From Pararhodobacter oceanensis (lineage in GTDB: Bacteria > Pseudomonadota > Alphaproteobacteria > Rhodobacterales > Rhodobacteraceae): 64,000 nucleotides of DNA. A model generated the notes under the pieces. The model did no database searches, was not told the DNA's origin, and saw nothing but the letters and a program-made list of their open reading frames with translations. The first letter of the stretch is position 1. Each line of letters begins with the position of its first letter. A program made the translations under genes and the position numbers. The stretch lies in contig NZ_QDKM01000001.1 of assembly GCF_003076755.1 (NCBI RefSeq), positions 372,001 through 436,000 on the forward strand, written 5' to 3'. This document shows, in pieces, positions 35,427-43,438 of this stretch.

Positions 35427-37277
35427 ATGACCGCCCAACCCGCAGATAAACCGCACTGCCTGCGCCGCCTCTGGCGCGGCACCGAAGGGTCGGTATCGGT
35501 GGAGACCATCATCGTGGTGCCGCTGCTGTGCTGGGCGCTGGCCGCGAGCGTGGTCTTCTATGACGGGTTCAGCACCCGCTATCATGCCCAGATGGCGGCG
35601 CAGACCGTGGCCGATATCATGTCACGCGAGACCGATCTCTTCACCGAAGACTATGTCGACGGGATGAATGATGTGTTCGATTATCTGGTCGATTCGCGCA
35701 TGCCGACACGGATCCGCGTCTCGTCGGTGATCTGGGACAGCGTCAATGAGCGCAATATGCTGCAATGGTCCTATGGCACGCATGATTTGTCGGCCCTGCC
35801 CGCCAGCACCTTTGAACTGCTGCAAGCCGGCGATCTGGAGACCCTGACGACACTGTTCGGCGAGGAAACCGGCTTTACCTTCGCCGGTGCCACCACGCAA
35901 TTACCGGTGGCCGATTTCGCCGAACGTATCCCCCAGGTCCTGCCTGGTGAGGCGCTGCTGGTGGTCGAAACCTTCGCCCTCTGGACGCCTTTCGCCAATG
36001 TCGGCCTCGGGCAGATCCGTTTCAATCCAGTGGTGGTGGTGCGCCCGCGCTTCGCGCCTTGGGTCAACTTTGAGGGTATCGAGACGGTCTATCCCGAAGA
36101 CGGCTATGAGGTCGTCTGGACCAATGATGATGACGACGATGATCCCCAGCCCGAGCCGGACCCCGAACCCGAGCCGGACACGGTGACCAGTTTCGATTTC
36201 GACAACGGTGTGACCACCGGCTGGACCCATGACACCACCACCGGTAACTCGGCGATGGGCGGGCGTTTTCTCGGCCCCTTCGGCAATGAGACCTATGACC
36301 GGCCGGTGCAACTGCTGATTGATGCGGGCGGTGCGCGGCGCACGGTGACCATCGCTTTCGACCTGTTGATCCTCGACAGTTGGGACGGTTTTCAGCCGCA
36401 ATGGTCCGACGCGCGCGGCGATACGCTCACCATCATGATCGACGGCGAGCCGATCTCGCTGGACGCATTTGATGTCGGAGTGTCAGGGTTTTACCGGAAT
36501 GCGCGCTATGCCCGTGGCACAGTGGGGAGCGCGCGCTACCGCATGCGGATGACGCCGACGCGGCTTGGCAGCAGCTTTTACGGCGCCTCGCATCATGATC
36601 AGGTCTGGCGGGTTGAAATCCAGGTGGAGAATGCGCCCGAGACGTTCAACCTCGGTCTCAGCGCCGGCACCGACGAGAGCGTGAGCAACGAAGGCTTTGG
36701 GATCGACAATCTGGACTATGGCTCGGCCCCGTTGAGAGATAATTTCACCCCAGTGCCCAGCCGCCCGCAGCCCTATGACCACGATGCCCACACCCGCTTT
36801 GCGCGCTATGAGGGCTGTCCGGTCACCGATGACGCGGCGCCTTGGTTCACCATTGATAACGACGATCTGGGGTATGGTTACAACAACGCCCTGACCTTTG
36901 AGCGTATCGCGGGCGGCACGACGGCGATCAACCGTTGCAATCTGTTTCATAGCTATCCAAGCGGATTCATCAGCGCCGAACCACAGTTTATTATCCGCTA
37001 TGACAATCAAGGACGCAGCGGAAGTTCGCGCCAATTGCAGATCCGCATGGATGACGACAACAACGGCTATACCTGCGACACGGTGCTGGTCGTGCGTGGT
37101 CCGGACGGGCTGTATATCTACAATGACGACAGAAGAAACAGGTATGGCTGGATCGGCCAGAGCGATTGGAACGCCACCTTGCGACTGGGCAATGCCCAAT
37201 CTGGCGAATACGCCGTCTGGATCGGCACCTATAACGGGCGATCCTGCAGGTCGCGGGTCCATATCTACCGCTATTAA
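35427..37277 (+). CDS. TadE-like protein with large extracytoplasmic extension
   Basis: 616 residues from ATG 35427, which has an AGAGGT site; ATG 35373 is an alternative. The N-terminus is pseudopilin-like: EGSVSVETIIVVPLLCWALAASVVFYDGFSTRYHAQMAAQTVAD, then about 170 residues typical of the third TadE-like protein of this cluster. After an acidic/proline linker (residues 234-251, six Asp then Pro-Glu-Pro-Asp repeats) there are about 360 extra residues in two beta-rich parts. The first begins SFDFDNGVTTGWTHDTTTG, a jellyroll-like pattern. The second ends DTVLVVRGPDGLYIYNDD and SGEYAVWIGTY, resembling pre-peptidase C-terminal sandwiches. This tail suggests an adhesive or capping pilus subunit. 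Function is inferred. Confidence 0.75.
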   Translation: MTAQPADKPHCLRRLWRGTEGSVSVETIIVVPLLCWALAASVVFYDGFSTRYHAQMAAQTVADIMSRETDLFTEDYVDGMNDVFDYLVDSRMPTRIRVSSVIWDSVNERNMLQWSYGTHDLSALPASTFELLQAGDLETLTTLFGEETGFTFAGATTQLPVADFAERIPQVLPGEALLVVETFALWTPFANVGLGQIRFNPVVVVRPRFAPWVNFEGIETVYPEDGYEVVWTNDDDDDDPQPEPDPEPEPDTVTSFDFDNGVTTGWTHDTTTGNSAMGGRFLGPFGNETYDRPVQLLIDAGGARRTVTIAFDLLILDSWDGFQPQWSDARGDTLTIMIDGEPISLDAFDVGVSGFYRNARYARGTVGSARYRMRMTPTRLGSSFYGASHHDQVWRVEIQVENAPETFNLGLSAGTDESVSNEGFGIDNLDYGSAPLRDNFTPVPSRPQPYDHDAHTRFARYEGCPVTDDAAPWFTIDNDDLGYGYNNALTFERIAGGTTAINRCNLFHSYPSGFISAEPQFIIRYDNQGRSGSSRQLQIRMDDDNNGYTCDTVLVVRGPDGLYIYNDDRRNRYGWIGQSDWNATLRLGNAQSGEYAVWIGTYNGRSCRSRVHIYRY

Positions 37278-37507
37278 CAGCGTTTAGGGCAGGTCGCGCC
37301 CAATTGAATTCATCTGTTGGTGTGAACGCATTGGCTTTGCCAACGCGGCCTCACTCCAACCGGCGAACGCTCGAATTTCATTGAGCGCGACACAGGTTAG
37401 CGTGCTGCGATGAACAGGTTTTGCGTAGCCGTCTGCGGGGCCTAGCTCGTGCTTGCAAAGCAAATATGTGCCACGCCGGTGCGCCCCCGCAAGCGGGAGA
37501 CCTCAAG

Positions 37508-38134
37508 TCACCGCGATATGTTCTCGCCACTGCCTGCCGGTGCCTGCGCGCCGGCGGCCTTGAGGACCATATCGACATAGATATCCTCTACCCGGTCGCG
37601 GCTCAGCCGCCCGCCCTCGCGAAACCATGTGTTAACGCCGGTCAGCATCGCAATCAGTGCCATCGCTGCCAGTTTGGTATCCGGCACATTCAGCGTGCCC
37701 TCCGCCTGCCCTGCCTGCAAGATCGCCTCAAGCTCCCGCTCATAGCGCTTGCGCAGATCCTCGAGCACGGCAAAATTCTCGGGCGTCAGATTGCGCATTT
37801 CCATATAGGCGATGAACACCGCATCGGCGCGGGCGGCGTGAAAGCGGATATGAAAGCGCGCAAAATGCTCGAGCCGCAGCTTGGCGTCACCCTCGGGCGC
37901 CGCGCTTTCGGCCCAAGCCGCCAGCACCGCATCCATATGGCTTTTCATCAGGTCAAACAGCAGGCTTTGTTTATCGGCGGTATAAAGATACAGCGCCCCC
38001 GCCTGCACGCCCACCTCGGCGGCAATCTGGCGCATCGAGACCGCCGCATAGCCGTCACGCGCGAAAAGCCGCAACGCGACCTCGCGCAAACGGGGGCCGG
38101 TGATATCGGCGCGGGATCCGGGTTTGCGAGCCAT
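37508..38134 (-). CDS. TetR/AcrR family transcriptional regulator
   Basis: 208-residue repressor-type protein. The N-terminal helix-turn-helix is clear: REVALRLFARDGYAAVSMRQIAAEVGVQAGALYLYTADKQSLLFDLM (residues about 17-63). The C-terminal ligand-binding domain is helical and ends GRLSRDRVEDIYVDMVLKAAG, a pattern of the TetR_C_33-like group often linked to fatty-acid or solvent response. It is monocistronic. The preceding 230 bases (37278-37507) show no coding frame. Its targets are unknown; the divergent small lipoprotein gene 124 bases away is the nearest candidate. Confidence 0.88.
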   Translation of the reverse strand: MARKPGSRADITGPRLREVALRLFARDGYAAVSMRQIAAEVGVQAGALYLYTADKQSLLFDLMKSHMDAVLAAWAESAAPEGDAKLRLEHFARFHIRFHAARADAVFIAYMEMRNLTPENFAVLEDLRKRYERELEAILQAGQAEGTLNVPDTKLAAMALIAMLTGVNTWFREGGRLSRDRVEDIYVDMVLKAAGAQAPAGSGENISR

Positions 38135-38258
38135 GCCCTATTGTCACTGAACATGCGTTCAATTCAAGCCCGAAACGCGCGACCGCTGTGCGCAAAGCCT
38201 TCACAGCGACCGGCGCGCGCGGTATCGTGGCGCAAATACCGCCCAAAGGCCCAAAACG

Positions 38259-38525
38259 ATGCATATCCTGCGCTCCATTGCCGTGATCTCCCTCCTCTCG
38301 CTTGCGGGCTGCGGCGGGCTGGTCGCGGCGGATGCGCCCGCGCTTTTGACCATGGACGAGATTACCGCCCAGCGTGCCGCCAGCGCCGATAGCACCCGCG
38401 GGGTGCAGGCTGCCTCAAACCTCGCGACCCGCGGTGCCCGTCTGCGCGCCCGCGCCGCGCGGCTGCAGCGCGCCGGACTGGATGACGCTGAACGCCGCCG
38501 CCTGCTGGAACGCGCCGAACGCTAA
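38259..38525 (+). CDS. Small lipoprotein
   Basis: 88-residue protein with a lipoprotein signal, MHILRSIAVISLLSLAGCGG, where LAGC is the lipobox and the Cys becomes residue 1 of the mature form. The mature part is Ala/Arg-rich and helical (ATRGARLRARAARLQRAGLDD), likely a short coiled coil. No known family recognised. It is encoded alone between the TetR gene and hom and is followed by a hairpin terminator. Confidence 0.7.
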   Translation: MHILRSIAVISLLSLAGCGGLVAADAPALLTMDEITAQRAASADSTRGVQAASNLATRGARLRARAARLQRAGLDDAERRRLLERAER

Positions 38526-38623
38526 CCCGACCGCCCCACATCTGCCCATAACCGATCTATCGCCCCGCAAGGCGCATCGACGCATTGCGCCCACGCCCGT
38601 GAACCGCTAATCCACGCGGGACA

Positions 38624-38647
38624 CCCGCCGCGCTGGCGGGGCCATTT
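38624..38647 (+). terminator. Intrinsic terminator between lipoprotein gene and hom
   Basis: Stem CCCGCC / GGCGGG with a five-base loop, followed by GCC and a T-run (ATTTTTA). It lies about 100 bases after the lipoprotein stop and 18 bases before the hom start codon, so it might also act as a leader structure for hom. Confidence 0.5.
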
Positions 38648-38664
38648 TTATGCGGAGTGTTTGC

Positions 38665-39951
38665 ATGTCTACCCCCCTTCGTCTGGGCATCGCCGGTCTT
38701 GGCACCGTCGGCATCGGTGTGGTGAAAATCGTACAGATGCACAGCGAGATGCTTGGCCGTCGCACCGGGCGCGACATCTCGATTTCCGCCGTCAGCGCCA
38801 GTTCGCGCACCAAGGATCGCGGCGTCGATATCTCGGGCTACGCATGGGAGGATAATCCCGTCGCCCTTGGCTCGCGTGAGGATGTGGATGTCGTCGTCGA
38901 ATTGATCGGCGGCGAGAACGGCGTTGCCAAGGCGCTGGTCGAAACCGCGCTGGCGCATGGCAAACATGTGGTGACGGCGAATAAGGCCCTGCTCGCGCAT
39001 CACGGCAATGCGCTGGCGCAACTGGCCGAGGATAACGGGCGCTCGCTGCGTTATGAAGCGGCGGTGGCGGGCGGTATTCCGGTGATCAAATCGCTGGTCG
39101 AAGGACTGGCCGCGAACCAGATCACCCGCGTGATGGGGGTGATGAACGGCACCTGCAACTACATCCTGACGCGGATGGAAAACGCCGGACTGCCCTATGA
39201 CGAGGTCTTCGAGGAGGCGCGCAAGCTGGGCTTTCTCGAGGCCGATCCCAATCTGGACGTCGGCGGCATCGACGCGGGCCATAAGCTGAGCCTGCTGTCG
39301 GCGATTGCCTTTGGCACCAAGGTCGATTTCGAATCGGTGGTCTTGCAAGGCATCAATGCGGTGTCGATTGACGACATCAAACTGGCCCGCGACATGGGCT
39401 ATTCGATCAAACTCTTGGGCGTCGCGCAGATGACCGGCCGCGGGCTCGAGCAGCGTATGTCGCCCTGTCTGGTGCCCGAGACGCACCCCTTGGGGCAGCT
39501 GCAAGGCGGCACCAATATGGTGGTCATCGAGGGCGATTCGGTCGGCCAGATCGTGTTGCGCGGCGCCGGTGCCGGCGAAGGCCCGACCGCCAGCGCGGTG
39601 ATGGCCGATGTGATGGATATCGCCCGCGGGCTGCAACTGCCGACCTTTGGCCAGCCCGCCGAAACGCTGGTCGATGCGCCCCCCGCTGTGGTCAGCACCG
39701 GCGCGCCTTGGTATCTGCGTATGGTGCTTTTGGACAAACCCGGTGCGCTGGCGAAAATCGCCACGATTCTGGGCGATTGCGGGGTCTCCATCGACAGGCT
39801 GCGGCAATATCACCATGACGAGCCTCATGCGCCGGTGCTGATCGTTACACACAAAGCCTCCTCGGATGATATCACCCATGCGCTCGAGATGTTCGAGGAT
39901 TGCGGCGTGGTGGTCGGCGATCCGATGGCGCTGCGCATCGAGACCGTCTAA
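38665..39951 (+). CDS. hom: Homoserine dehydrogenase with ACT domain (Hom)
   Basis: 428-residue NAD(P)-dependent enzyme converting aspartate semialdehyde to homoserine for threonine and methionine. ATG 38665 has a GGAG site. The Rossmann motif LGIAGLGTVGIGVVKIV is at the N-terminus; VTANKALLAHHG and GVMNGTCNYILTRMEN carry substrate-binding residues. FLEADPNLDVGGIDAGHKLSLLSAIAFG is the family signature near residues 190-217, with the catalytic lysine in GHKL. The last 80 residues (YLRMVLLDKPGALAKIATILGDCGVSIDRL) are an ACT domain, the usual site of threonine feedback control. Confidence 0.95.
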   Translation: MSTPLRLGIAGLGTVGIGVVKIVQMHSEMLGRRTGRDISISAVSASSRTKDRGVDISGYAWEDNPVALGSREDVDVVVELIGGENGVAKALVETALAHGKHVVTANKALLAHHGNALAQLAEDNGRSLRYEAAVAGGIPVIKSLVEGLAANQITRVMGVMNGTCNYILTRMENAGLPYDEVFEEARKLGFLEADPNLDVGGIDAGHKLSLLSAIAFGTKVDFESVVLQGINAVSIDDIKLARDMGYSIKLLGVAQMTGRGLEQRMSPCLVPETHPLGQLQGGTNMVVIEGDSVGQIVLRGAGAGEGPTASAVMADVMDIARGLQLPTFGQPAETLVDAPPAVVSTGAPWYLRMVLLDKPGALAKIATILGDCGVSIDRLRQYHHDEPHAPVLIVTHKASSDDITHALEMFEDCGVVVGDPMALRIETV

Positions 39952-39979
39952 CGCCGCCGCACACGCCCCCTCCAGACAA

Positions 39980-40006
39980 CGCGCGGCCCGAAACCGGCGC
40001 CGCGCG
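39980..40006 (+). terminator. GC-rich hairpin after hom
   Basis: Stem CGCGCGGC / GCCGCGCG with an 11-base loop starts 29 bases after the hom stop. No T-run follows, so factor-independent termination is doubtful; it may protect the messenger 3' end. The rest of the 185-base gap before glpX shows no coding frame. Confidence 0.35.
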
Positions 40007-40136
40007 ATGTGCAAATACCCCAATCCCAAGCATTTACGGCGTCTGCGCCCTCTTCGCGCTTGGCCTGAAGGCAGCGATTGTCTAGAAGCAATCCTGAGCA
40101 GAAAATCTGACGCAGACCACCAACAAGGGACAGCCC

Positions 40137-41099
40137 ATGCACGATTCACCGACATTCCACGACCGCCTGCTGTCGCTGGGCCTCGCCCGCGTCTCTGAAG
40201 CTGCGGCACTGGCCTCGGCGGAATGGATCGGCCGCGGCGATGAAAAAGCCGCCGATCAGGCCGCCGTTAACGCCATGCGCAACCAGTTGAACATGCTGGA
40301 AATCGCCGGTGTCGTGGTCATTGGCGAGGGCGAGCGGGACGAAGCGCCGATGCTGTTCATCGGCGAAGAGGTCGGCACCGGCGACGGCCCGGCGGTGGAT
40401 ATCGCGCTTGACCCGCTGGAAGGCACCACGCTGACCGCCAAAGACATGCCCAATGCGCTGACCGTGATCGCGATGGCGCCGCGCGGCACGCTACTGCACG
40501 CGCCCGATGTCTATATGGACAAACTGGCGATTGGCCCCGATTACGCGCCCGATACCGTCACGCTGGAGATGAGCCCCGCCGAGCGCGTCGCGGCGCTGGC
40601 AGCGGCGAAAGGCTGCGACGCCAAGGATATCACCGTTTGTATTCTCGAGCGTCCGCGCCATGAAGAGCTGATCGCCGAGGTCCGCTCCACCGGTGCAGCG
40701 ATCCGGCTGATCACCGATGGCGATGTTGCCGGTGTGATCCATTGCGCCGAGCCCGAAATCACCGGCATCGACATGTATATGGGCTCGGGCGGGGCGCCCG
40801 AGGGGGTGCTGGCCGCCGCTGCGCTGAAATGCATGGGCGGGCAGATCTACGGCCGCCTGCAGTTTCGCAATGACGATGAGCGGGGCCGCGCCGCCAAGGC
40901 AGGGATCACCGATCTCGACCGCGTCTATACCCGCGACGAATTGGTCACCGCCGATGTGATCTTTTCGGCCACCGGCGTGACCAGCGGCTCGATCCTGCAG
41001 GGCATCGTGCGCGAGCCCGGCTGGGTGACCACCGAGACGCTGCTGATGCGCTCGAAAACCGGTTCGGTGCGGCGCATGAGCTACCGCACGCCGGTGTAA
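40137..41099 (+). CDS. glpX: Fructose-1,6-bisphosphatase class II (GlpX)
   Basis: 320-residue metal-dependent phosphatase of gluconeogenesis (and, in Calvin-cycle organisms, of the sedoheptulose/fructose bisphosphatase step). The GlpX motifs are intact: EWIGRGDEKAADQAAVNAMR, VVVIGEGERDEAPMLFIGEEVG (metal ligands), DIALDPLEGTT and ITDGDVAGVI near residue 190, and YMGSGGAPEGVLAAAALKC. Full length for the class. It is encoded between hom and recJ, a neighbourhood common in Rhodobacterales, and is followed by a clear terminator. Confidence 0.95.
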   Translation: MHDSPTFHDRLLSLGLARVSEAAALASAEWIGRGDEKAADQAAVNAMRNQLNMLEIAGVVVIGEGERDEAPMLFIGEEVGTGDGPAVDIALDPLEGTTLTAKDMPNALTVIAMAPRGTLLHAPDVYMDKLAIGPDYAPDTVTLEMSPAERVAALAAAKGCDAKDITVCILERPRHEELIAEVRSTGAAIRLITDGDVAGVIHCAEPEITGIDMYMGSGGAPEGVLAAAALKCMGGQIYGRLQFRNDDERGRAAKAGITDLDRVYTRDELVTADVIFSATGVTSGSILQGIVREPGWVTTETLLMRSKTGSVRRMSYRTPV

Positions 41100-41124
41100 C
41101 CGCTGGATTTCAGTCCACAATTAT

Positions 41125-41152
41125 AACCCGGCGACCTGCCCGTCGCCGGGTT
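41125..41152 (+). terminator. Intrinsic terminator after glpX
   Basis: Perfect 11-bp stem AACCCGGCGAC / GTCGCCGGGTT around a six-base loop, followed by TGTCATTTTG. It starts 26 bases after the glpX stop and ends before the recJ ribosome site. Confidence 0.8.
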
Positions 41153-41205
41153 TGTCATTTTGCGGCGAGATCATTGCTGCGGCGCTTTTACAATTTGGAG
41201 GCATC

Positions 41206-42945
41206 ATGGCGTATCTGAATGTTGAAACTTCGCTGACCGGTCGGCGCTGGGTCGGCCCCGCGCAGGATGTCGAGCGCCGCGCCGAGGCGCTGGCCCAATC
41301 CACCCGCCTGCCGCCGGCGGTCTGCGCGGTGCTGGCACGCAACAAACTGGACGCCGCCGAGGTGCCCGGCTTCCTCGCGCCCTCCCTGCGCGATCTGCTG
41401 CCAGACCCGATGGTCCTGCGCGATATGGAGCCCGCCGCCGAGCGTCTGCTGCAGGCCCTGCAGGCGCGCGAGAAGATCGCGGTGTTTGCCGATTATGACG
41501 TCGATGGCGGCGCTTCGGCGGCGCTGTTGCTGGTCTGGCTGCGCCAAATGGGCCATGATGCGACGCTCTATGTGCCCGACCGGATTGATGAGGGTTACGG
41601 CCCCAACGAGGCGGCGATGGAGGCGCTGGCGCAAGATCACAAGCTGATCGTCTGTGTCGACTGCGGCACCCTCTCGCACGCACCGATTGCCGCCGCCAAG
41701 GGCGCCGATGTGGTGGTCGTCGATCACCATCTGGGCGGCGAGACCCTGCCGCCCGCGCTGGCCGTGGTGAACCCGAACCGGCAGGACGAGAGCGGCGATC
41801 TGGGCCATCTCTGCGCCGCGGGCGTGGTGTTTCTGCTGCTGGTCGAGATGAACCGCCGGCTGCGCGGGCGCGAGATCAAAGGGCCGGACCTGATGGCGAT
41901 GGTCGATCTGGTGGCGCTGGCCACGGTGGCCGATGTGGCACCGCTGATCGGCGTCAACCGCGCCTTCGTGCGCCAAGGGCTGCGCGCGATGAGCCAGCGC
42001 AAACGGCCCGGATTGGTCGCCCTCTCGGATGTGGCGCGGGTCGATACGGCGCTGAAATCCTATCATCTAGGCTTTGTGCTGGGCCCGCGGGTCAACGCGG
42101 GCGGGCGCATTGGTGCCGCCGATCTCGGCGCAAGGCTCTTGTCGACCACCGATCCGATCGAGGCCACCCGCATTGCCGCGCAGCTCGACCAATTGAACGA
42201 AGACCGTCGCGCCATCGAGGCCGCCGTGCGCGAGGAGGCGCTGGCACAGGCCGAGTATCGCGGGCTTGACGGGCCGCTGGTCTGGGCCGCCGCCGAAAAC
42301 TGGCACCCCGGTGTGATCGGCATCGTCGCAGCACGGCTTAAGGAGGCCACCAACCGCCCCGCCGTGGTCATCGCGCTCGATGGCAATGAGGGCAAAGGCT
42401 CGGGCCGCTCCATCGGTGGCGTCGATCTCGGCGCCGCGATCCAGCGGCTGGCCAGCGAGGGGCTGCTGCTTAAAGGTGGCGGGCACCGGATGGCGGCGGG
42501 GCTGACCGTGGCCCGCGACCAGCTTGAGGCGGCGATGGAGCGGCTCGGTGAGTTACTAGCGCGGCAAGGTGCGGGCAGCGGCGGCGCGGGCGATCTGCGG
42601 CTCGACGGGTTGCTGATGCCGGGCGGCGCCACCGTCGATCTGATCGAATCACTCGAGAGCGCCGGTCCCTTCGGCCAGGCCGCCCCTGCCCCGCGCTTTG
42701 CCTTTCCCGCAATGACCATCCATGACGCCCGCCGCGTTGGCGCCAACCACCTGAAAATCCGCTTTGGCGACCTTGGCGGGCCGAATCTCGAGGGGATCGC
42801 CTTTGGCGCCTATGACACCGCGCTCGGACCCGCCGTAGAAGGCGCCGGACGCGCCAAAATGCACCTCGCCGGGCGCATTGACCTGAATTCCTACGGTGGT
42901 CGGAACAGCGTGCAACTGCGTTTGGATGATGCTGCACTGGCCTAA
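41206..42945 (+). CDS. recJ: Single-stranded-DNA exonuclease RecJ
   Basis: 579-residue 5'-to-3' exonuclease of the DHH family, acting in recombination and mismatch repair. ATG 41206 has a TTGGAGG site. Motif I reads VFADYDVDGGASAALLL, where the usual DxDG appears as DYDVDGG. Motif III is VVVVDHHLGGE (DHH). The DHHA1 domain motif GGHRMAAGLTV is present near residue 425, and the OB-fold C-terminus follows. All metal-binding acids seem to be present. It stands just upstream of the tRNA-Glu gene. Confidence 0.94.
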   Translation: MAYLNVETSLTGRRWVGPAQDVERRAEALAQSTRLPPAVCAVLARNKLDAAEVPGFLAPSLRDLLPDPMVLRDMEPAAERLLQALQAREKIAVFADYDVDGGASAALLLVWLRQMGHDATLYVPDRIDEGYGPNEAAMEALAQDHKLIVCVDCGTLSHAPIAAAKGADVVVVDHHLGGETLPPALAVVNPNRQDESGDLGHLCAAGVVFLLLVEMNRRLRGREIKGPDLMAMVDLVALATVADVAPLIGVNRAFVRQGLRAMSQRKRPGLVALSDVARVDTALKSYHLGFVLGPRVNAGGRIGAADLGARLLSTTDPIEATRIAAQLDQLNEDRRAIEAAVREEALAQAEYRGLDGPLVWAAAENWHPGVIGIVAARLKEATNRPAVVIALDGNEGKGSGRSIGGVDLGAAIQRLASEGLLLKGGGHRMAAGLTVARDQLEAAMERLGELLARQGAGSGGAGDLRLDGLLMPGGATVDLIESLESAGPFGQAAPAPRFAFPAMTIHDARRVGANHLKIRFGDLGGPNLEGIAFGAYDTALGPAVEGAGRAKMHLAGRIDLNSYGGRNSVQLRLDDAALA

Positions 42946-43000
42946 ACCGGTGTTTTTGTAAGGCAAGTCAAAAAGTTCTCAAAGATTGGGAAAAACCCTC

Positions 43001-43029
43001 TTGCACCCGCAGCAGCGCTGGCCTAAATA
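43001..43029 (+). promoter_or_regulatory. Promoter of tRNA-Glu
   Basis: TTGCAC (43001-43006), a 17-base spacer and TAAATA (43024-43029), 40 bases upstream of the mature tRNA 5' end. The pattern and position are those of a sigma-70 tRNA promoter. Confidence 0.65.
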
Positions 43030-43068
43030 CCGGCTCACGCCAAGGGGAACACCCCGACAGCACAGAGT

Positions 43069-43143
43069 GGCCCGTTCGTCTATCGGTTAGGACGCCAGGT
43101 TTTCAACCTGGAAAGAGGGGTTCGATTCCCCTACGGGCTGCCA
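43069..43143 (+). tRNA. tRNA-Glu (anticodon TTC)
   Basis: Folds into a full cloverleaf: acceptor GGCCCGT pairing with ACGGGCT (first pair G-U), D-arm with GGTTAGGA, anticodon arm CCAGG-TTTTCAA-CCTGG giving anticodon TTC, T-arm AGGGG-TTCGATT-CCCCT, discriminator G and encoded CCA at 43141-43143. Its 3' end is the attachment site of the adjoining mobile element; the tRNA stays complete because the element carries in or restores the same sequence. Confidence 0.95.
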
Positions 43144-43150
43144 CTTTTCC
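43129..43150 (+). other. Attachment site attL (tRNA-Glu 3' end)
   Basis: 22 bases from within the T-arm/acceptor region of tRNA-Glu to seven bases past CCA. An identical copy is at 56040-56061. The bases on either side differ, which sets the limits of the shared core. Confidence 0.88.
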
Positions 43151-43186
43151 ATTGATATCAAGGCGTTGCTGGTAAATGGGCCAATC

Positions 43187-43207
43187 TGCCCCTACTGTGC
43201 CCCTAAA
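43187..43207 (+). other. Candidate integrase arm-type sites near attL
   Basis: Two direct copies of TGCCCC (43187-43192 and 43198-43203), the second extended to TGCCCCTAAA. A matching pair is found near attR at 55891-55912. Repeated short sites at both ends of an island are the usual arm-type binding sites of tyrosine integrases. The remaining 43208-43438 segment is AT-richer and I see no gene in it. Confidence 0.45.
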
Positions 43208-43438
43208 CAGCGAACGCTTGCGCAGAGCGAATCTCGCAATGTTTGGTCGCAAGATAATCTGAGCAATACTCGGTACACTCGACTGCCGTACTCGAAGCGT
43301 AGCCCCCACCCCCCGGCCTATCCCAGCTTTGACAAAAGTTCCGATTATCCACCGCACGCACAAAATTTGTCGTTCGCCAACTTTCCTGTCAGACTAGACA
43401 AAGCATGTGGCGACGATTGGCCAGCGGATACCGCAGGG

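Noticed and set aside
38557-40209. 550-codon minus-strand frame opposite hom
   Set aside because: Shadow of the homoserine dehydrogenase reading frame; composition and lack of motifs exclude a real protein.
43144-43438. Search for a gene or insertion sequence between attL and hsdR
   Set aside because: Frames on both strands lack ribosome sites and motifs; no terminal inverted repeats of an insertion sequence were seen.
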